Counted from the stretch's first letter, positions 50,873 through 60,148 are shown. The stretch is 64,000 nucleotides of DNA from CAVZCK01 sp963798805 (GCA_963798805.1 CAWCVC010000010.1:744001-808000); one strand, 5' to 3'. A program made the numbers and translations. The notes: generated from the sequence alone by a model not told the origin.

Positions 50873-51130
50873 ATGATAGTAAGGCTTTTATATTTCGCCT
50901 GGGTCCGCGAGAAAGCCGGGCGCGCTGAGGAGGAGGTCGAGCTTCCGGCCGAGACGAAGACCGTCAGCGATGTGATTGCCTGGCTGAAGACGCGCGGTCC
51001 GGGATTCGCCGAGGCCTTCGAGCGCGGTGAGGTGATCCGTGCGGCGATCAACCAGTCCCACGTCAAGCACAGTGCGCTCATCGCCGGCGCGCGCGAGATC
51101 GCCTTCTTCCCGCCGGTGACGGGCGGTTGA
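50873..51130 (+). CDS. moaD: Molybdopterin synthase sulfur carrier subunit
   Basis: MoaD carries sulfur as a thiocarboxylate on its C-terminal Gly-Gly for molybdopterin synthesis. The 85-residue ubiquitin-like product starts MIVRLLYFAWVREKAGRAEE, has the family stretch AINQSHV, and ends AFFPPVTGG with the required double glycine. It is three bases after pgsA. The usual downstream partner moaE is not present, since a repeat-containing gap and glyS follow. Confidence 0.93.
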   Translation: MIVRLLYFAWVREKAGRAEEEVELPAETKTVSDVIAWLKTRGPGFAEAFERGEVIRAAINQSHVKHSALIAGAREIAFFPPVTGG

Positions 51131-51217
51131 AAGAGGCGGGGCTTTCCGCATTTCCCGGTTCCGTCCTGGCCTTTTCCCGACTATTCAGGGGCGAGACTTA
51201 GAAAGACACGCCTGCTT

Positions 51218-51332
51218 GTCATTCCCGGACGGCGGGACTCCAGTCTCCCATGCGCATTGGCCCGCACCAGACGCCAAGGATACTGGATCCCCAGATAACG
51301 ACTTCGGCATTTCCGGATGACGCATGCAGGTG
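51218..51332. repeat. Imperfect inverted repeat before glyS
   Basis: TTGTCATTCCCGGACGG with GACTCCAGT at the left is inverted as ACTGGATCC and TTTCCGGATGACG at the right, about 110 bases overall. It belongs to the GTCATTCCCGGA type of intergenic repeat. It fills the gap where moaE or glyQ would be expected in some relatives. Confidence 0.6.
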
Positions 51333-51361
51333 GACGACCCGCAAGAACTCGTGGATCTCTC

Positions 51362-53569
51362 ATGCCAAACCTGTTGCTCGAACTTTTCTCCGAAGAAATC
51401 CCTGCCAGGATGCAGGCGCGCGCCGCCGATGTTCTTGAGCGGCTGGTCGGCGAGGGGCTGAAGACGGCGGGCCTTGGTTTCGAGACGAGCGAGGCCGATT
51501 CCGGACCGCGCCGGCTGGTCCTGCACATGACGGGCCTGTCCGCCCGCTCGGCCGATATTCGCGAGGAGCGCAAGGGACCCCGTGTCGGCGCGCCGGAGAA
51601 AGCCATCGAAGGCTTCATGCGCGGCGCGGGGATCAAGAGTCTCGACGCGTGCGAAACGCGTGACGACGGCAAGGGGGCGTTCTATGTCGCGGTCATCGAG
51701 AAGCCGGGGCGGCCCGCAAACGACATCATCGCCGAGGTCGTTCCCGAGGTGATCCGCAAATTCCCTTGGCCGAAATCGATGCGCTGGGGCTCATCGCGCC
51801 TGCGCTGGGTGCGCCCGCTGCATTCGGTTCTCTGCCTGCTCGACGGCAAGGTGGTGCCGTTCGAGATCGACGGAATCTCAAGCGGACGCACGACGCGCGG
51901 ACACAGGCGGGCAAAGAATGAGGCTTTGCGCGGCCAGCCCATCGCGGTCGAGGACTTCGCCGACTACCCGCGCTCGCTGGAAGCGGCCAATGTCATCGTC
52001 GAGCGCTCGCGGCGTATCGAGGCGATCCTCGGGGGGGCGCGAAAACTCGCGGCGAAGGAAAAGTTGGAGCTTGTGGAAGACCACGGGCTTGTTGACGAGA
52101 ATGCGGGGCTCGCCGAATGGCCCGTGGTCTTGGCTGGAAGCTTTGACGAAAGCTTCCTGGATGTGCCACAGGAGGTCCTGATCACCTCCATGAAGGCCCA
52201 TCAGAAGTGCTTTTCGCTACGCTACCGCAACTCAACAAAATTAGCTAACCGCTTTTTAATGGTTGCGAATCTGGAAGCACCGGATAGTGGCAAATCGATC
52301 ATAGCCGGCAATGAGCGGGTGATCCGCGCGCGGCTGTCGGATGCGCGGTTCTTCTGGCAGAACGACAAAGCGCGCGGGCTCCAGGCGATGCTGCCTAAGC
52401 TCGACGAAATCACCTTTCACGAGAAGCTGGGCACGCAGGGCGAGCGAGTGGAGCGGATCGCCACGCTCGCCAAGAAGCTTGCCCCGATCGTCGCAGCCGA
52501 TCCGGACAAGGCCGAGCGCGCCGCGCGGCTCGCCAAAGCCGATCTGGTCTCGGAGACGGTGGGCGAGTTCCCCGAACTGCAGGGCATTATCGGCCGCTAT
52601 ATCGCGCTGGAGCATGGCGAGGACCCGGATGTCGCCGAGGCCATCGCCGAGCATTACAAGCCTGCCGGCCAGGGCGACAGCGTGCCGGCGGCTCCCGTTT
52701 CCATCGCCGTGGCGCTGGCCGACAAACTCGACATGCTGGTCGGCTTCTGGACCATCGATGAAAAGCCGACGGGCAGCAAGGACCCCTACGCTTTGCGCCG
52801 CGCCGCCCTCGGCATCATCCGCAGCGTCTTGGAAAACGAGCTTCGCATCCGCCTGCGCACCTCGATCATCATGCGGATGATCTGGCTGAAACAGTATCTG
52901 GAATCAGAAGAGGCGCTGTCCCAGGCTGCCGAGATCGCCATCGCCGAATACGGGCTCGACCTCAGCACCGTGCATCACCATGAGATCGGCATCGCCATCC
53001 GCGACAGCCACAGCATCGATATCGAGACAGTGGTCGCGCGGGCGGACGACCTGCTCGGCTTCTTTGCAGACCGCCTCAAGGTGCACTTGCGCGAGCAGGG
53101 CGCGCGCCACGACCTGATCGACGCGGTCTTCGCCCTGCCTGGCCAGGACGATCTCTTGATCGTCGTCCGCCGCGTCGAAGCGCTCGGGCGCTTCCTCGAA
53201 ACCGATGACGGCGCGAACCTGCTGATCGGCGTCAAGCGCGCCCAGAACATCGTCCGCATCGAGGAAAAGAAAGACAGGCGCGACTATTCGGGCGAGCCCG
53301 ATGCCACGCTCTTTGCCGAACCTGAGGAAAAGGCGCTGGCGGAGGCGATCGGCGAGGTGACGCAGGAGGCGCGGAGTGCCTTGGAGAAGGAGGATTTCGA
53401 GGGCGCCATGGCCGCACTCGCCAGGCTGCGCGCGCCGGTCGACGCCTTTTTCGACAAGGTCACCGTCAACGCGCCTGACAATGCGCTGCGCGAAAACCGG
53501 CTGAAGCTGCTCTCGCAGATCCGTGCGGCAACGCTCGAAGTTGCGGATTTCTCGAAGATCGAGGGCTGA
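51362..53569 (+). CDS. glyS: Glycyl-tRNA synthetase beta subunit
   Basis: GlyS is the large subunit of the bacterial alpha2-beta2 glycyl-tRNA synthetase and supplies tRNA recognition. ATG 51362 starts MPNLLLELFSEEIPARMQ, the family's usual opening. RFPWPKSMRWG-type FPWPKSMRWGSSRLRWVRPLH, the HD-like SMKAHQKCF, FHEKLGTQGERV and AVALADKLDMLVGFW are conserved. A C-terminal anticodon/DALR-like domain includes FDKVTVNAPDNALRENRLKLL. The 735 residues are typical. glyQ is not next to it. A short segment near 52200-52310 is AT-richer than the rest. Confidence 0.95.
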   Translation: MPNLLLELFSEEIPARMQARAADVLERLVGEGLKTAGLGFETSEADSGPRRLVLHMTGLSARSADIREERKGPRVGAPEKAIEGFMRGAGIKSLDACETRDDGKGAFYVAVIEKPGRPANDIIAEVVPEVIRKFPWPKSMRWGSSRLRWVRPLHSVLCLLDGKVVPFEIDGISSGRTTRGHRRAKNEALRGQPIAVEDFADYPRSLEAANVIVERSRRIEAILGGARKLAAKEKLELVEDHGLVDENAGLAEWPVVLAGSFDESFLDVPQEVLITSMKAHQKCFSLRYRNSTKLANRFLMVANLEAPDSGKSIIAGNERVIRARLSDARFFWQNDKARGLQAMLPKLDEITFHEKLGTQGERVERIATLAKKLAPIVAADPDKAERAARLAKADLVSETVGEFPELQGIIGRYIALEHGEDPDVAEAIAEHYKPAGQGDSVPAAPVSIAVALADKLDMLVGFWTIDEKPTGSKDPYALRRAALGIIRSVLENELRIRLRTSIIMRMIWLKQYLESEEALSQAAEIAIAEYGLDLSTVHHHEIGIAIRDSHSIDIETVVARADDLLGFFADRLKVHLREQGARHDLIDAVFALPGQDDLLIVVRRVEALGRFLETDDGANLLIGVKRAQNIVRIEEKKDRRDYSGEPDATLFAEPEEKALAEAIGEVTQEARSALEKEDFEGAMAALARLRAPVDAFFDKVTVNAPDNALRENRLKLLSQIRAATLEVADFSKIEG

Positions 53570-53612
53570 GGCGGGCAGGACGCGACGCAAACGGTCGCGG
53601 AAACGCCCAGCC

Positions 53613-54380
53613 TTACTCGCCGTGCGTCAGCCACGCCCGCATGAAACGGTCGATCCAGGCGCGCATGGCGGGCCCGTGACAATGATGCGCGGCGATGTGC
53701 TCCGTGCGCGGACGCGCGCCGGGCGAAGTGAGACGGTGCCCGGCCACTGTGGTCCAGCGGTGGATCATGGCGAGCGTCATCTCTGGATGGAACTGCACTC
53801 CGATAGCCTTCTCGCCATATTGCATGGCCTGGTTCTCGAAATGGCTGCCCCGGGCAAGCTGTCTTGCCCCGCTCGGCAGCGAAAAACCCTCGCGGTGCCA
53901 CTGATAGACATGGTTCGGCCAGGAAACCAGCGCCGCGCCTGCCTCGCTCACCTCGATGGGATAATAGCCGGCCTCGATGATCTCGTCCGGATGCGTGCTG
54001 ACCCCAGCGCCGAGATGTTTCGCCAGCATCTGCGCCCCGAGGCAAATGCCGAAAAACGGCTTGTTCTCCTTCAGCGGCACGGCAAGCCAGTCGATCTCCG
54101 CCTTGACGAAATCGTCCGGGTCGTTGGCGCTCATCGGGCCGCCGAAAATCATGGCGCCGGCATGCTCGTCGAGAGTCTCCGGCAGCCGATCGCCGAAACG
54201 GGGACAGCGGACATCGAGCGAATAGCCGCGCGCGCGGAGCCACTGACCGACGGCGCCGGACTGCGACTCGCGCCGGTGGAAAATCATCAGCATCCTCTTC
54301 GGCGCGGTCCCGTTGATCCGATTTACGCTTTCACCAGCGGCAACAGGGCCGCTGTCCGTTTCGCCGTCGAAGCTCGTCAT
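53613..54380 (-). CDS. Class I glutamine amidotransferase domain protein (GMP synthase-like)
   Basis: The 255-residue stand-alone GATase domain has the nucleophile elbow FFGICLGAQMLAKHL and the His-Glu pair in IGVQFHPEMTLAMI. GGPMSANDPDDFVKAEIDWL is the oxyanion region. Such proteins often deglutaminate small gamma-glutamyl compounds; no synthetase partner is adjacent. The first 29 residues (to MLMIFHRRE) look like an extension, so ATG 54293 is a plausible alternative start. Confidence 0.85.
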   Translation of the reverse strand: MTSFDGETDSGPVAAGESVNRINGTAPKRMLMIFHRRESQSGAVGQWLRARGYSLDVRCPRFGDRLPETLDEHAGAMIFGGPMSANDPDDFVKAEIDWLAVPLKENKPFFGICLGAQMLAKHLGAGVSTHPDEIIEAGYYPIEVSEAGAALVSWPNHVYQWHREGFSLPSGARQLARGSHFENQAMQYGEKAIGVQFHPEMTLAMIHRWTTVAGHRLTSPGARPRTEHIAAHHCHGPAMRAWIDRFMRAWLTHGE

Positions 54381-54407
54381 TTCCGAATAGCGGTCCTCAA
54401 TCAGTGC

Positions 54408-55271
54408 TCAATAGCGTTGCTTTAAAAACCAGCCGATGAACGGCACCAAAATCGCATGGGGGATATAGCGTACCGCAAAAGAATTAAGCGATGGGATCAG
54501 CCCCGGCACGATCACGGTGCGCCGTCCAATGAAGCCGCTATAGATAATTCGCGCAACCGTCTCCGGTGGCATGACTCTTTGCATGCGCAGAAAAAAGGCG
54601 TGCGCCGCCCCCGTGCGCTCGTGAAACCGCGTGGCGACCGGCCCCGGCGCGGCCGCCGAGATCCGCACGCCGCGGCCGGCATTTTCCCAGGCAAGGGCCT
54701 CGGTGAGTGATAGCACATAGGCTTTCGAGGCGTAATAAGCGGCGTGATAGGGTCCGGGGAACAGCCCAGCCATGGAGGCGACGTTGAGGATGCCGCCGCG
54801 TCCTCGCTGCAACATCTCGGGAAGAAAACGCCGCGTCAGCACCGTCAGCGCCTCCATGTTCAGCCTACAGAGATCGAGAATCCGCCCAGCATCCTGCTCG
54901 GCAAAGGGGCCGCCGAGCCCGAAGCCGGCATTGTTGACCAGGATGTCAACGTAAAGCCCATGCGCATCGAGCGTATCTGCTATGCGCTTATCGTAACCCG
55001 TCACGGTCAGATCGATCGCCGCGGTATGAATTTCGACGCCAAAATCGCGCCGCAGCTCGACAGCGGCCTGATCCAGGCTCTCGGCATGGCGCGCGATGAG
55101 AAGGAGCCGGTGGCCACGCGAGGCGAATTCATTGGCGAGCCTGCGTCCGATGCCCTCATTGCCGCCGGTAATGATGCAGACAGGCGCTCTGCCGCCATTA
55201 TTGGAGGCGGCGTCCGCGCGCCGATTCCGTCTCGACCAGGCCGTCTCCAGCCTTTGCAGCCAATTGGCCAT
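54408..55271 (-). CDS. SDR family NAD(P)-dependent oxidoreductase
   Basis: The 287-residue classical SDR has a basic N-terminal extension, the cofactor loop CIITGGNEGIGRRLANEF, NNAGFGLGGPF, serine in ILNVASMAGLFPG, and YYASKAYVLSLTEALAWE. It has the RHAE-type basic residue after strand 2 (LIARHAESL), which favours NADP. The C-terminal region is hydrophobic and basic, as in the DltE/YqjQ-like group that acts on lipids or ketones. The substrate is unknown. It follows the TerB-like gene by only four bases on the same strand. Confidence 0.85.
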   Translation of the reverse strand: MANWLQRLETAWSRRNRRADAASNNGGRAPVCIITGGNEGIGRRLANEFASRGHRLLLIARHAESLDQAAVELRRDFGVEIHTAAIDLTVTGYDKRIADTLDAHGLYVDILVNNAGFGLGGPFAEQDAGRILDLCRLNMEALTVLTRRFLPEMLQRGRGGILNVASMAGLFPGPYHAAYYASKAYVLSLTEALAWENAGRGVRISAAAPGPVATRFHERTGAAHAFFLRMQRVMPPETVARIIYSGFIGRRTVIVPGLIPSLNSFAVRYIPHAILVPFIGWFLKQRY

Positions 55272-55275
55272 CCGG

Positions 55276-55731
55276 CTAACCGACTTCGCCGCGTATCATG
55301 CGTTTCAGCTCCATGCGGTCGCGGGCGGGCACGGCGAGCAGCTCCGAAGTCCGCCAGATCAGATTATCCTCCAGCGGACCGAGCTCGCCGTCCGCATAGA
55401 CGAGCCGCCACATCATCGCAATAATTTCGCGCTTCTCATCGAGCGACAGGCGATCGCGCAATACGGAGGTGAAGCGGTAGATGTCGACCGCCTCCTGTTC
55501 CGTCTGCTGCGCCTCGGTCAGGAGGCGGTTCAGCTCGCGCTCCTCGAGGTGAAAATGCGAGCTGAGGATCGGCTTGAGCTGGGCCATTTCGTCCTCGCGC
55601 ACCGTGCCGTCGATCGCAATCGCGTGGAAAAGCAGAGCTGCCGTCGCGAGGCGGACCTGTTCTTCGGCAATCTTCTCGCCGTCTTCGCGCGTGCCGAGAG
55701 ATTCGATAAAGGCGGTAATGGATTTGAACAT
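55276..55731 (-). CDS. TerB-like (tellurite-resistance/DjlA N-terminal fold) protein
   Basis: The all-helical 151-residue protein matches the TerB superfamily pattern: RLATAALLFHAIAIDGTVREDEMAQLKPIL and IIAMMWRLVYADGELGPLEDNLIWRTSELL. The two D-G-x-[VL] acidic loops correspond to the family's metal-binding-like repeats. A link to tellurite is not implied; most alphaproteobacterial members have unknown roles. It is upstream of the SDR gene, with which it is probably co-transcribed. Confidence 0.85.
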   Translation of the reverse strand: MFKSITAFIESLGTREDGEKIAEEQVRLATAALLFHAIAIDGTVREDEMAQLKPILSSHFHLEERELNRLLTEAQQTEQEAVDIYRFTSVLRDRLSLDEKREIIAMMWRLVYADGELGPLEDNLIWRTSELLAVPARDRMELKRMIRGEVG

Positions 55732-55848
55732 GGCGAACGCTTCCAGGACGGTGTTTTATGGCAACCGGAAAAAGCGCTTTGGGGCGCACTCGGAAATGAC
55801 CAGCCGGCCCCGAGTTTGCGAGGCTGTCTAGACCCTTATATTGGACTT

Positions 55849-56358
55849 ATGCCACGAGATGCAAAGGCTGGAATTGCCGCGCGGCCCGGCGCGGCGGTCG
55901 TCTCCACGGAGGCCGGCGCGGTATTTCCGCGAGCCGCGGTCAGCGCGGCAATCTTCAAGGATGGCAAGATCCTCCTGGTCAAGCGCGGCCGCGCGCCGGC
56001 AAAAGGGCTCTGGAGCTTGCCGGGCGGACACATCGAGCCGGGTGAGCCCGCGCTGGACGCCATCCGGCGCGAGCTTCTCGAAGAAACCGGGATCACCGCG
56101 AAAATTCTCGATATCGCCGCCATCAGAGATGTCGTTCATCGAAATGACAGGGGCGAGGTGCTATTCCACCGTGTCATTATTGTCTTTTATGGGCTCTGGG
56201 AGGCCGGGGATGCCGTCGCGGGAAGCGACGCAAAGGCGGCTTCCTGGCATGATCCGGATGCGATCACCTCGCTGGCATTGACCGATGGACTTATGCCGAT
56301 CATTGCAGGCGCTGTGGAAAAGCTGCGAACGTCAGGGAGCGGCGGGGCCTCGCCATGA
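55849..56358 (+). CDS. NUDIX hydrolase
   Basis: The Nudix box GGHIEPGEPALDAIRRELLE plus ETGI matches G-x5-E-x7-R-E-x2-E-E-x-G at about residues 63-86, in a 169-residue protein. The box hydrolyses nucleoside diphosphates linked to another moiety; the neighbouring residues (LVKRGRAPAKGLWSLPGG) suit the MutT/ADP-ribose-pyrophosphatase type. ATG 55849 gives the start MPRDAKAG. It is divergent from the TerB gene and precedes TIGR02301 on the same strand, a frequent neighbour pair in the order. Confidence 0.88.
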   Translation: MPRDAKAGIAARPGAAVVSTEAGAVFPRAAVSAAIFKDGKILLVKRGRAPAKGLWSLPGGHIEPGEPALDAIRRELLEETGITAKILDIAAIRDVVHRNDRGEVLFHRVIIVFYGLWEAGDAVAGSDAKAASWHDPDAITSLALTDGLMPIIAGAVEKLRTSGSGGASP

Positions 56359-56430
56359 TGGGAAACAAGGCACGCGCAACCGCTGAATGTTGGAAAATGC
56401 TTAATAGCATGGGTTGAGGTTGACTGATTT

Positions 56431-56877
56431 ATGCAATCTAAGATAGAAACACGCCCAGTGATGGCCGTCAGAGCGTTTCTGGTGAGTTTGATTATGGTGC
56501 TTGCAATATCTCAGCTTTTTGCGCAAGCGACCTTCGCTGAGCCGGCGAAGTCGCCCGCGACTGCGGAAGATGCGAATTCGCGCCCCTACGATGCGCAAAT
56601 CTACCGGCTATCGGAGATCCTGGGAGCCATCCATTATCTTCGCGAACTCTGCGGTGCAGACGAGGGGCAGATCTGGCGCAACCAGATGCGCGACCTCGTC
56701 AATGCCGAGGGCACCAGCGCCCTGCGCCGCGCCCGGCTCGTCGACAGCTTCAACAAGGGCTATCGCGGCTATGCGCGCACATACCGGACCTGCACCAAGC
56801 CCGCGGTCCTCGCAATCAACCAATTCATGGAGCAAGGGACAAGCATCGCTCAAGCTCTGATTGAAGATCATCGTTAA
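56431..56877 (+). CDS. TIGR02301 family secreted protein
   Basis: The 148-residue product has a signal peptide (AFLVSLIMVLAISQLFAQATFA) and the family core RPYDAQIYRLSEILGAIHYLRELCG. This continues as W-R-x-Q-M...LVNAEG, RRARLVDSFNKGYRGYARTY and CTKPAV. Two conserved cysteines are in place. The family is restricted to alphaproteobacteria and its function is unknown. It should be periplasmic. Confidence 0.88.
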   Translation: MQSKIETRPVMAVRAFLVSLIMVLAISQLFAQATFAEPAKSPATAEDANSRPYDAQIYRLSEILGAIHYLRELCGADEGQIWRNQMRDLVNAEGTSALRRARLVDSFNKGYRGYARTYRTCTKPAVLAINQFMEQGTSIAQALIEDHR

Positions 56878-56999
56878 GCAAGAATTATTAGAAATTTCCT
56901 TCGCCCGTTAAGCACAATAACAAAGCCGCTACACGCAATCGAATTGTCTGTGGTAGGAAAATCAGAGCGGGCAAGCTGGCGATTTTGGAGAGACGACGC

Positions 57000-57269
57000 G
57001 TGTATCGGATAAGAGATTATAGTCTATCCCGCGACTCGAGCGCTGCACTGGAAGAGCAGAAGCAGGCCGCTCTCCGCTATATTCTCGAAGCCTGGGAAGA
57101 AGCGATCTATGACGGCATTCAGCCCGAAATGCTCGCCAATGCCGCATTCTTCGCCGCTCTGTCCGATCTCGTCTCCAGCTATGGTGAGGATGCCGTTGCC
57201 AAAATGACCGAAGGTCTGTCACGGCGGATTCACAATGGCGAGTTCACGCTAAACCGGGTCACCCAATAG
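57000..57269 (+). CDS. Small helical protein of unknown function
   Basis: From the GTG at 57000 (GGAGAG eight bases upstream) the product has 89 residues. It reads VYRIRDYSLSRDSSAALEEQ, then helices AALRYILEAWEEAIYDGIQP and EMLANAAFFAALSDLVSSYG. There are no cysteines, signal peptide or known motif. Its end overlaps the convergent LysE gene by 21 bases. A TTG at 56985 could also start it. Confidence 0.65.
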   Translation: MYRIRDYSLSRDSSAALEEQKQAALRYILEAWEEAIYDGIQPEMLANAAFFAALSDLVSSYGEDAVAKMTEGLSRRIHNGEFTLNRVTQ

Positions 57270-58064
57270 GCCCAGCCGCCGGCCGATGAAGCTCGGCAGG
57301 AAATCCGGCGTGGTCGCCGCATCGGCAGCGTGTCCGACGAAGCCCAGCGCGAACTGGAAGAACAACAGACAGCCAAAGGCCAGCAGCGTGACGCCGGCCA
57401 CCTGATTGATGATCTTCAGCCGGTTTTCGTTGATCCGGTCACGCAGCGTCTCGATAAGGCGGGACAATCCCGCCCACCATAACAGGCTGCCTGCCATCAC
57501 CGACACCACCAGCGTCAGCGCCTGCAGATAGCTGGTGAAGCCGCCGATGACCGATCCAAGCCCCCCGAAAATCGCAAAAAGTCCGAGAATGGCGCCCGGA
57601 TTCGTGATCGTCAGAAAGAAGGTCTGCGGAATGACGCTGGCATGGGGCAGGATGCGCCAGATCTGAAAGCGCAAGGCCGGGCGCAACCGTTCCGGCACCC
57701 AGTCGACGATCCGCCGAAGCTGCGACCAGCTTGTCCTTTTCGGTGGCCGCAGGGTCGGCTTGGCCATGAATAGCCTGATTCCGAAAGCGATCATGACAAT
57801 TCCGCCGATGAGCTGGATCGCCTCCTTGTGATTGGCCATGATCCCGGAGATCGCGGTGATGCCGAATGCGGCGAGCGAGGCGATCAGCCCATCGCCGAGC
57901 ACCGCGCCGATGCCCGCCGCGAAACCTCCCCAGAAGCCGCGCTCGAGAGTCCGCTGTATGCAGACGATATTGACTGGACCGACGGGCGCCGCAATGAGCA
58001 CGCCGATGAACAGACCGCTTGCGATGAGCTGCGTGCTCGTGGCGACGAGGTCAGTCGATATCAC
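57249..58064 (-). CDS. LysE family translocator
   Basis: This is an inner-membrane exporter of the LysE/RhtB superfamily, which mostly exports amino acids. About six hydrophobic segments occur in 271 residues. The start FIGVLIAAPVGPVNIVCIQR is the conserved GPVN motif, followed by GFAAGIGAVLGDGLIASLAAFG and FFLTITNPGAILGLFAIF. The substrate is unknown. It is convergent to the small gene at 57000. Confidence 0.88.
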   Translation of the reverse strand: MISTDLVATSTQLIASGLFIGVLIAAPVGPVNIVCIQRTLERGFWGGFAAGIGAVLGDGLIASLAAFGITAISGIMANHKEAIQLIGGIVMIAFGIRLFMAKPTLRPPKRTSWSQLRRIVDWVPERLRPALRFQIWRILPHASVIPQTFFLTITNPGAILGLFAIFGGLGSVIGGFTSYLQALTLVVSVMAGSLLWWAGLSRLIETLRDRINENRLKIINQVAGVTLLAFGCLLFFQFALGFVGHAADAATTPDFLPSFIGRRLGLLGDPV

Positions 58065-58162
58065 CGTCGGCGGCCCTTGTCATAAGGTTGGCTCAATGAT
58101 CACCCAATCCGTAGCTCCGACCGGCAGCCTCTGGACTGCCCTCACGCGAGGAGAAAAGCCGG

Positions 58163-58786
58163 ATGCGACAGCCACCAAGGAGCATCGCGATTCGCCGCCT
58201 CAGAATTCCAGCGCTATTCCTAGCTGCGGCTCTGTGCCTTGTCCATGCTTTGACGCCTCTGTTCCCGCCGCTAAGAGCAGAAAAAACCGCCAAAGAAAAG
58301 GCAGATGCGCCGAACGGCTCTGTTGAAATCTTGCGGGACTTCTCGCTTCTACCGCCCGAGGTGGACCGGATGAGGCGCGCGATTCTCACCGCCGCGATGA
58401 GCGGCAATATCGAGGCGATGCGCGTACCTGTCGAGATGAATGAGATTCCACCGATTGTCGCACGGGAAAAAGTAGCCGACCCGATCGGCTACTGGCGGAA
58501 GATCTCCGGCGACGGCGAAGGCCGGGAAATCCTCGCCATTCTGATCCAGCTTTTTCGCACCGGCTTCGTCAAAAAACGCATCGCGACAGGGGAAGACCTC
58601 TATATCTGGCCTTATTTTACCGAATTGCCGATGGCCAAACTGTCACCCGCTCAGGAGGTCGAGCTGTTGACGCTCATCTCGCCGCAACGGCTGAAGCTGA
58701 TGCGGACGTCGGGCCGCTATGACCATTACCGCCTCGGCATCACCCAGAACGGCATCTGGCATTTCTTCCACGATCAAGTCTATTAA
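58163..58786 (+). CDS. Secreted protein of unknown function
   Basis: The 207-residue protein has a signal peptide (IPALFLAAALCLVHALTPLFP). A compact domain follows with MRRAILTAAMSGNIEAMRVP, IPPIVAREKVADPIGYWRKI, GEDLYIWPYFTELPMAKLSP and the end RYDHYRLGITQNGIWHFF. The IWPYF and GIWHFF aromatic motifs look conserved, but I do not recognise a family; the role is likely in the envelope. It is divergent from the LysE gene and convergent with the dihydroorotase gene. Confidence 0.7.
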   Translation: MRQPPRSIAIRRLRIPALFLAAALCLVHALTPLFPPLRAEKTAKEKADAPNGSVEILRDFSLLPPEVDRMRRAILTAAMSGNIEAMRVPVEMNEIPPIVAREKVADPIGYWRKISGDGEGREILAILIQLFRTGFVKKRIATGEDLYIWPYFTELPMAKLSPAQEVELLTLISPQRLKLMRTSGRYDHYRLGITQNGIWHFFHDQVY

Positions 58787-58810
58787 GGAGACGCCTGTTC
58801 CATTCGCCGC

Positions 58811-60148
58811 TTATGAAGCGGCAAGCGTCTCGAGGAAGCGTACGGGGCTGCCGTCTGCCTGGGCCACAATTGCGCCGTCGCGCATGACGGTCCGCCCGCG
58901 CACAATTGTCGCAACCGGCCAGCCGGTCACCGGCCAGCCGTCATAAGGCGTCCAGCCGCAGCGGCTTGCGATCCAGTCATTGCCGATGACACAGCGGGCA
59001 CTCAGGTCGACAAGGGTCAGGTCCGCGTTATAGCCGGCGGCGATCCGGCCCTTGCCGGCGATGCCATAGACCCGCGCCGGGCCGGCGCTGGTCAGATCCA
59101 CGAAGCGCTCGATACTGAGGCGCCCGGCATTGACGGCGTCGAGCATGAGCGGCACCAGCGTCTGCACGCCGGGCATGCCGGAGGGTGACGCCGGGTAGGG
59201 TTTCGCCTTCGCCTCAAGCAGATGCGGCGCGTGATCCGAGCCGATCGTGTCGACGACGCCCTGGCGGAGCGCCTGCCAGATCGCGGCGCACTCGCCGGCG
59301 TCGCGCAAGGGCGGGTTCATCTGGGCGCGTGCGCCGAGCTTTTCATAGGCGTCCGGTGCCGTCAGCAGCAGGTGATGCGGCGTCGCTTCGGCTGTGGCGA
59401 GATCGCGATTGGCCGCAATCAGAGCCATCTCCCCCTCCGTCGAGACATGCAAGATATGCACGCGTTTACCGGCTTCGCGGGCGAGTTGGAGCAGGATCCG
59501 CGTCGCCATGACCGCCGCTTCGGGATCGCGCCATTCGGAATGGCTTGCCGGATCGCCCTCGCGGCGGAGATGTTTGCGGGCATTGAGACGCGCCTCGTCC
59601 TCGCAATGAAAGGCGACGCGGCGCCTGGCGCGCGAAAGCAGCCGGCGCAAGAGGGCCGGATCGTCGACCAGGAGATTGCCGGTCGAGGAGCCCATGAACA
59701 CTTTGATCGCAGCCGCGCCGGGCAGCCGCTCCAGCTCCGCCAACTCGCCGATGTTGTCTTTGGTCGCGCCGGGATAGAAGGCGAAATCACAGAACATCCG
59801 GCCGGTGGCGCGCTTCACCTTGTCGGCGAGCGCCTCGGCGGTCGTCGTCGGCGGACTGGTGTTCGGCATTTCGAAAACGGCCGTCACTCCGCCGAGCACG
59901 GCCGCCCGGCTGCCGCTTTCGAGGTCTTCCTGGATCTCGCCGCCCGGCTCGCGGAAATGCACATGGCTGTCGATGACGCCGGGGAGGACGTGTAGGCCGG
60001 CGGCATCGAAGGTCTCGCCTGCGGCGCTCTCGGCGATGGCGCCGAGATGCGCGATGCGGCCACCGCAAATACCGAGATCGCCCTGCCAGACGCCATCCTG
60101 ATTGACGATCATGCCGCCGCGAATCACGAGATCGAATGTCTTTGCCAT
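58811..60148 (-). CDS. Dihydroorotase (amidohydrolase superfamily)
   Basis: From ATG 60146-60148 the product has 445 residues. The metal site DSHVHFREPG is followed by FEMPNTSPPTTT, the second metal ligands in RVAFHCEDEARL and VHILHVST, and SDHAPH, as in type I dihydroorotases and allantoinases. Dihydroorotase closes carbamoyl aspartate to dihydroorotate for pyrimidines. The pattern is closest to the single-domain class often named pyrC or dhoA; allantoinase or hydantoinase activity cannot be excluded. The open frame continues to 60352 without similarity. It is divergent from ygfZ. Confidence 0.87.
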   Translation of the reverse strand: MAKTFDLVIRGGMIVNQDGVWQGDLGICGGRIAHLGAIAESAAGETFDAAGLHVLPGVIDSHVHFREPGGEIQEDLESGSRAAVLGGVTAVFEMPNTSPPTTTAEALADKVKRATGRMFCDFAFYPGATKDNIGELAELERLPGAAAIKVFMGSSTGNLLVDDPALLRRLLSRARRRVAFHCEDEARLNARKHLRREGDPASHSEWRDPEAAVMATRILLQLAREAGKRVHILHVSTEGEMALIAANRDLATAEATPHHLLLTAPDAYEKLGARAQMNPPLRDAGECAAIWQALRQGVVDTIGSDHAPHLLEAKAKPYPASPSGMPGVQTLVPLMLDAVNAGRLSIERFVDLTSAGPARVYGIAGKGRIAAGYNADLTLVDLSARCVIGNDWIASRCGWTPYDGWPVTGWPVATIVRGRTVMRDGAIVAQADGSPVRFLETLAAS

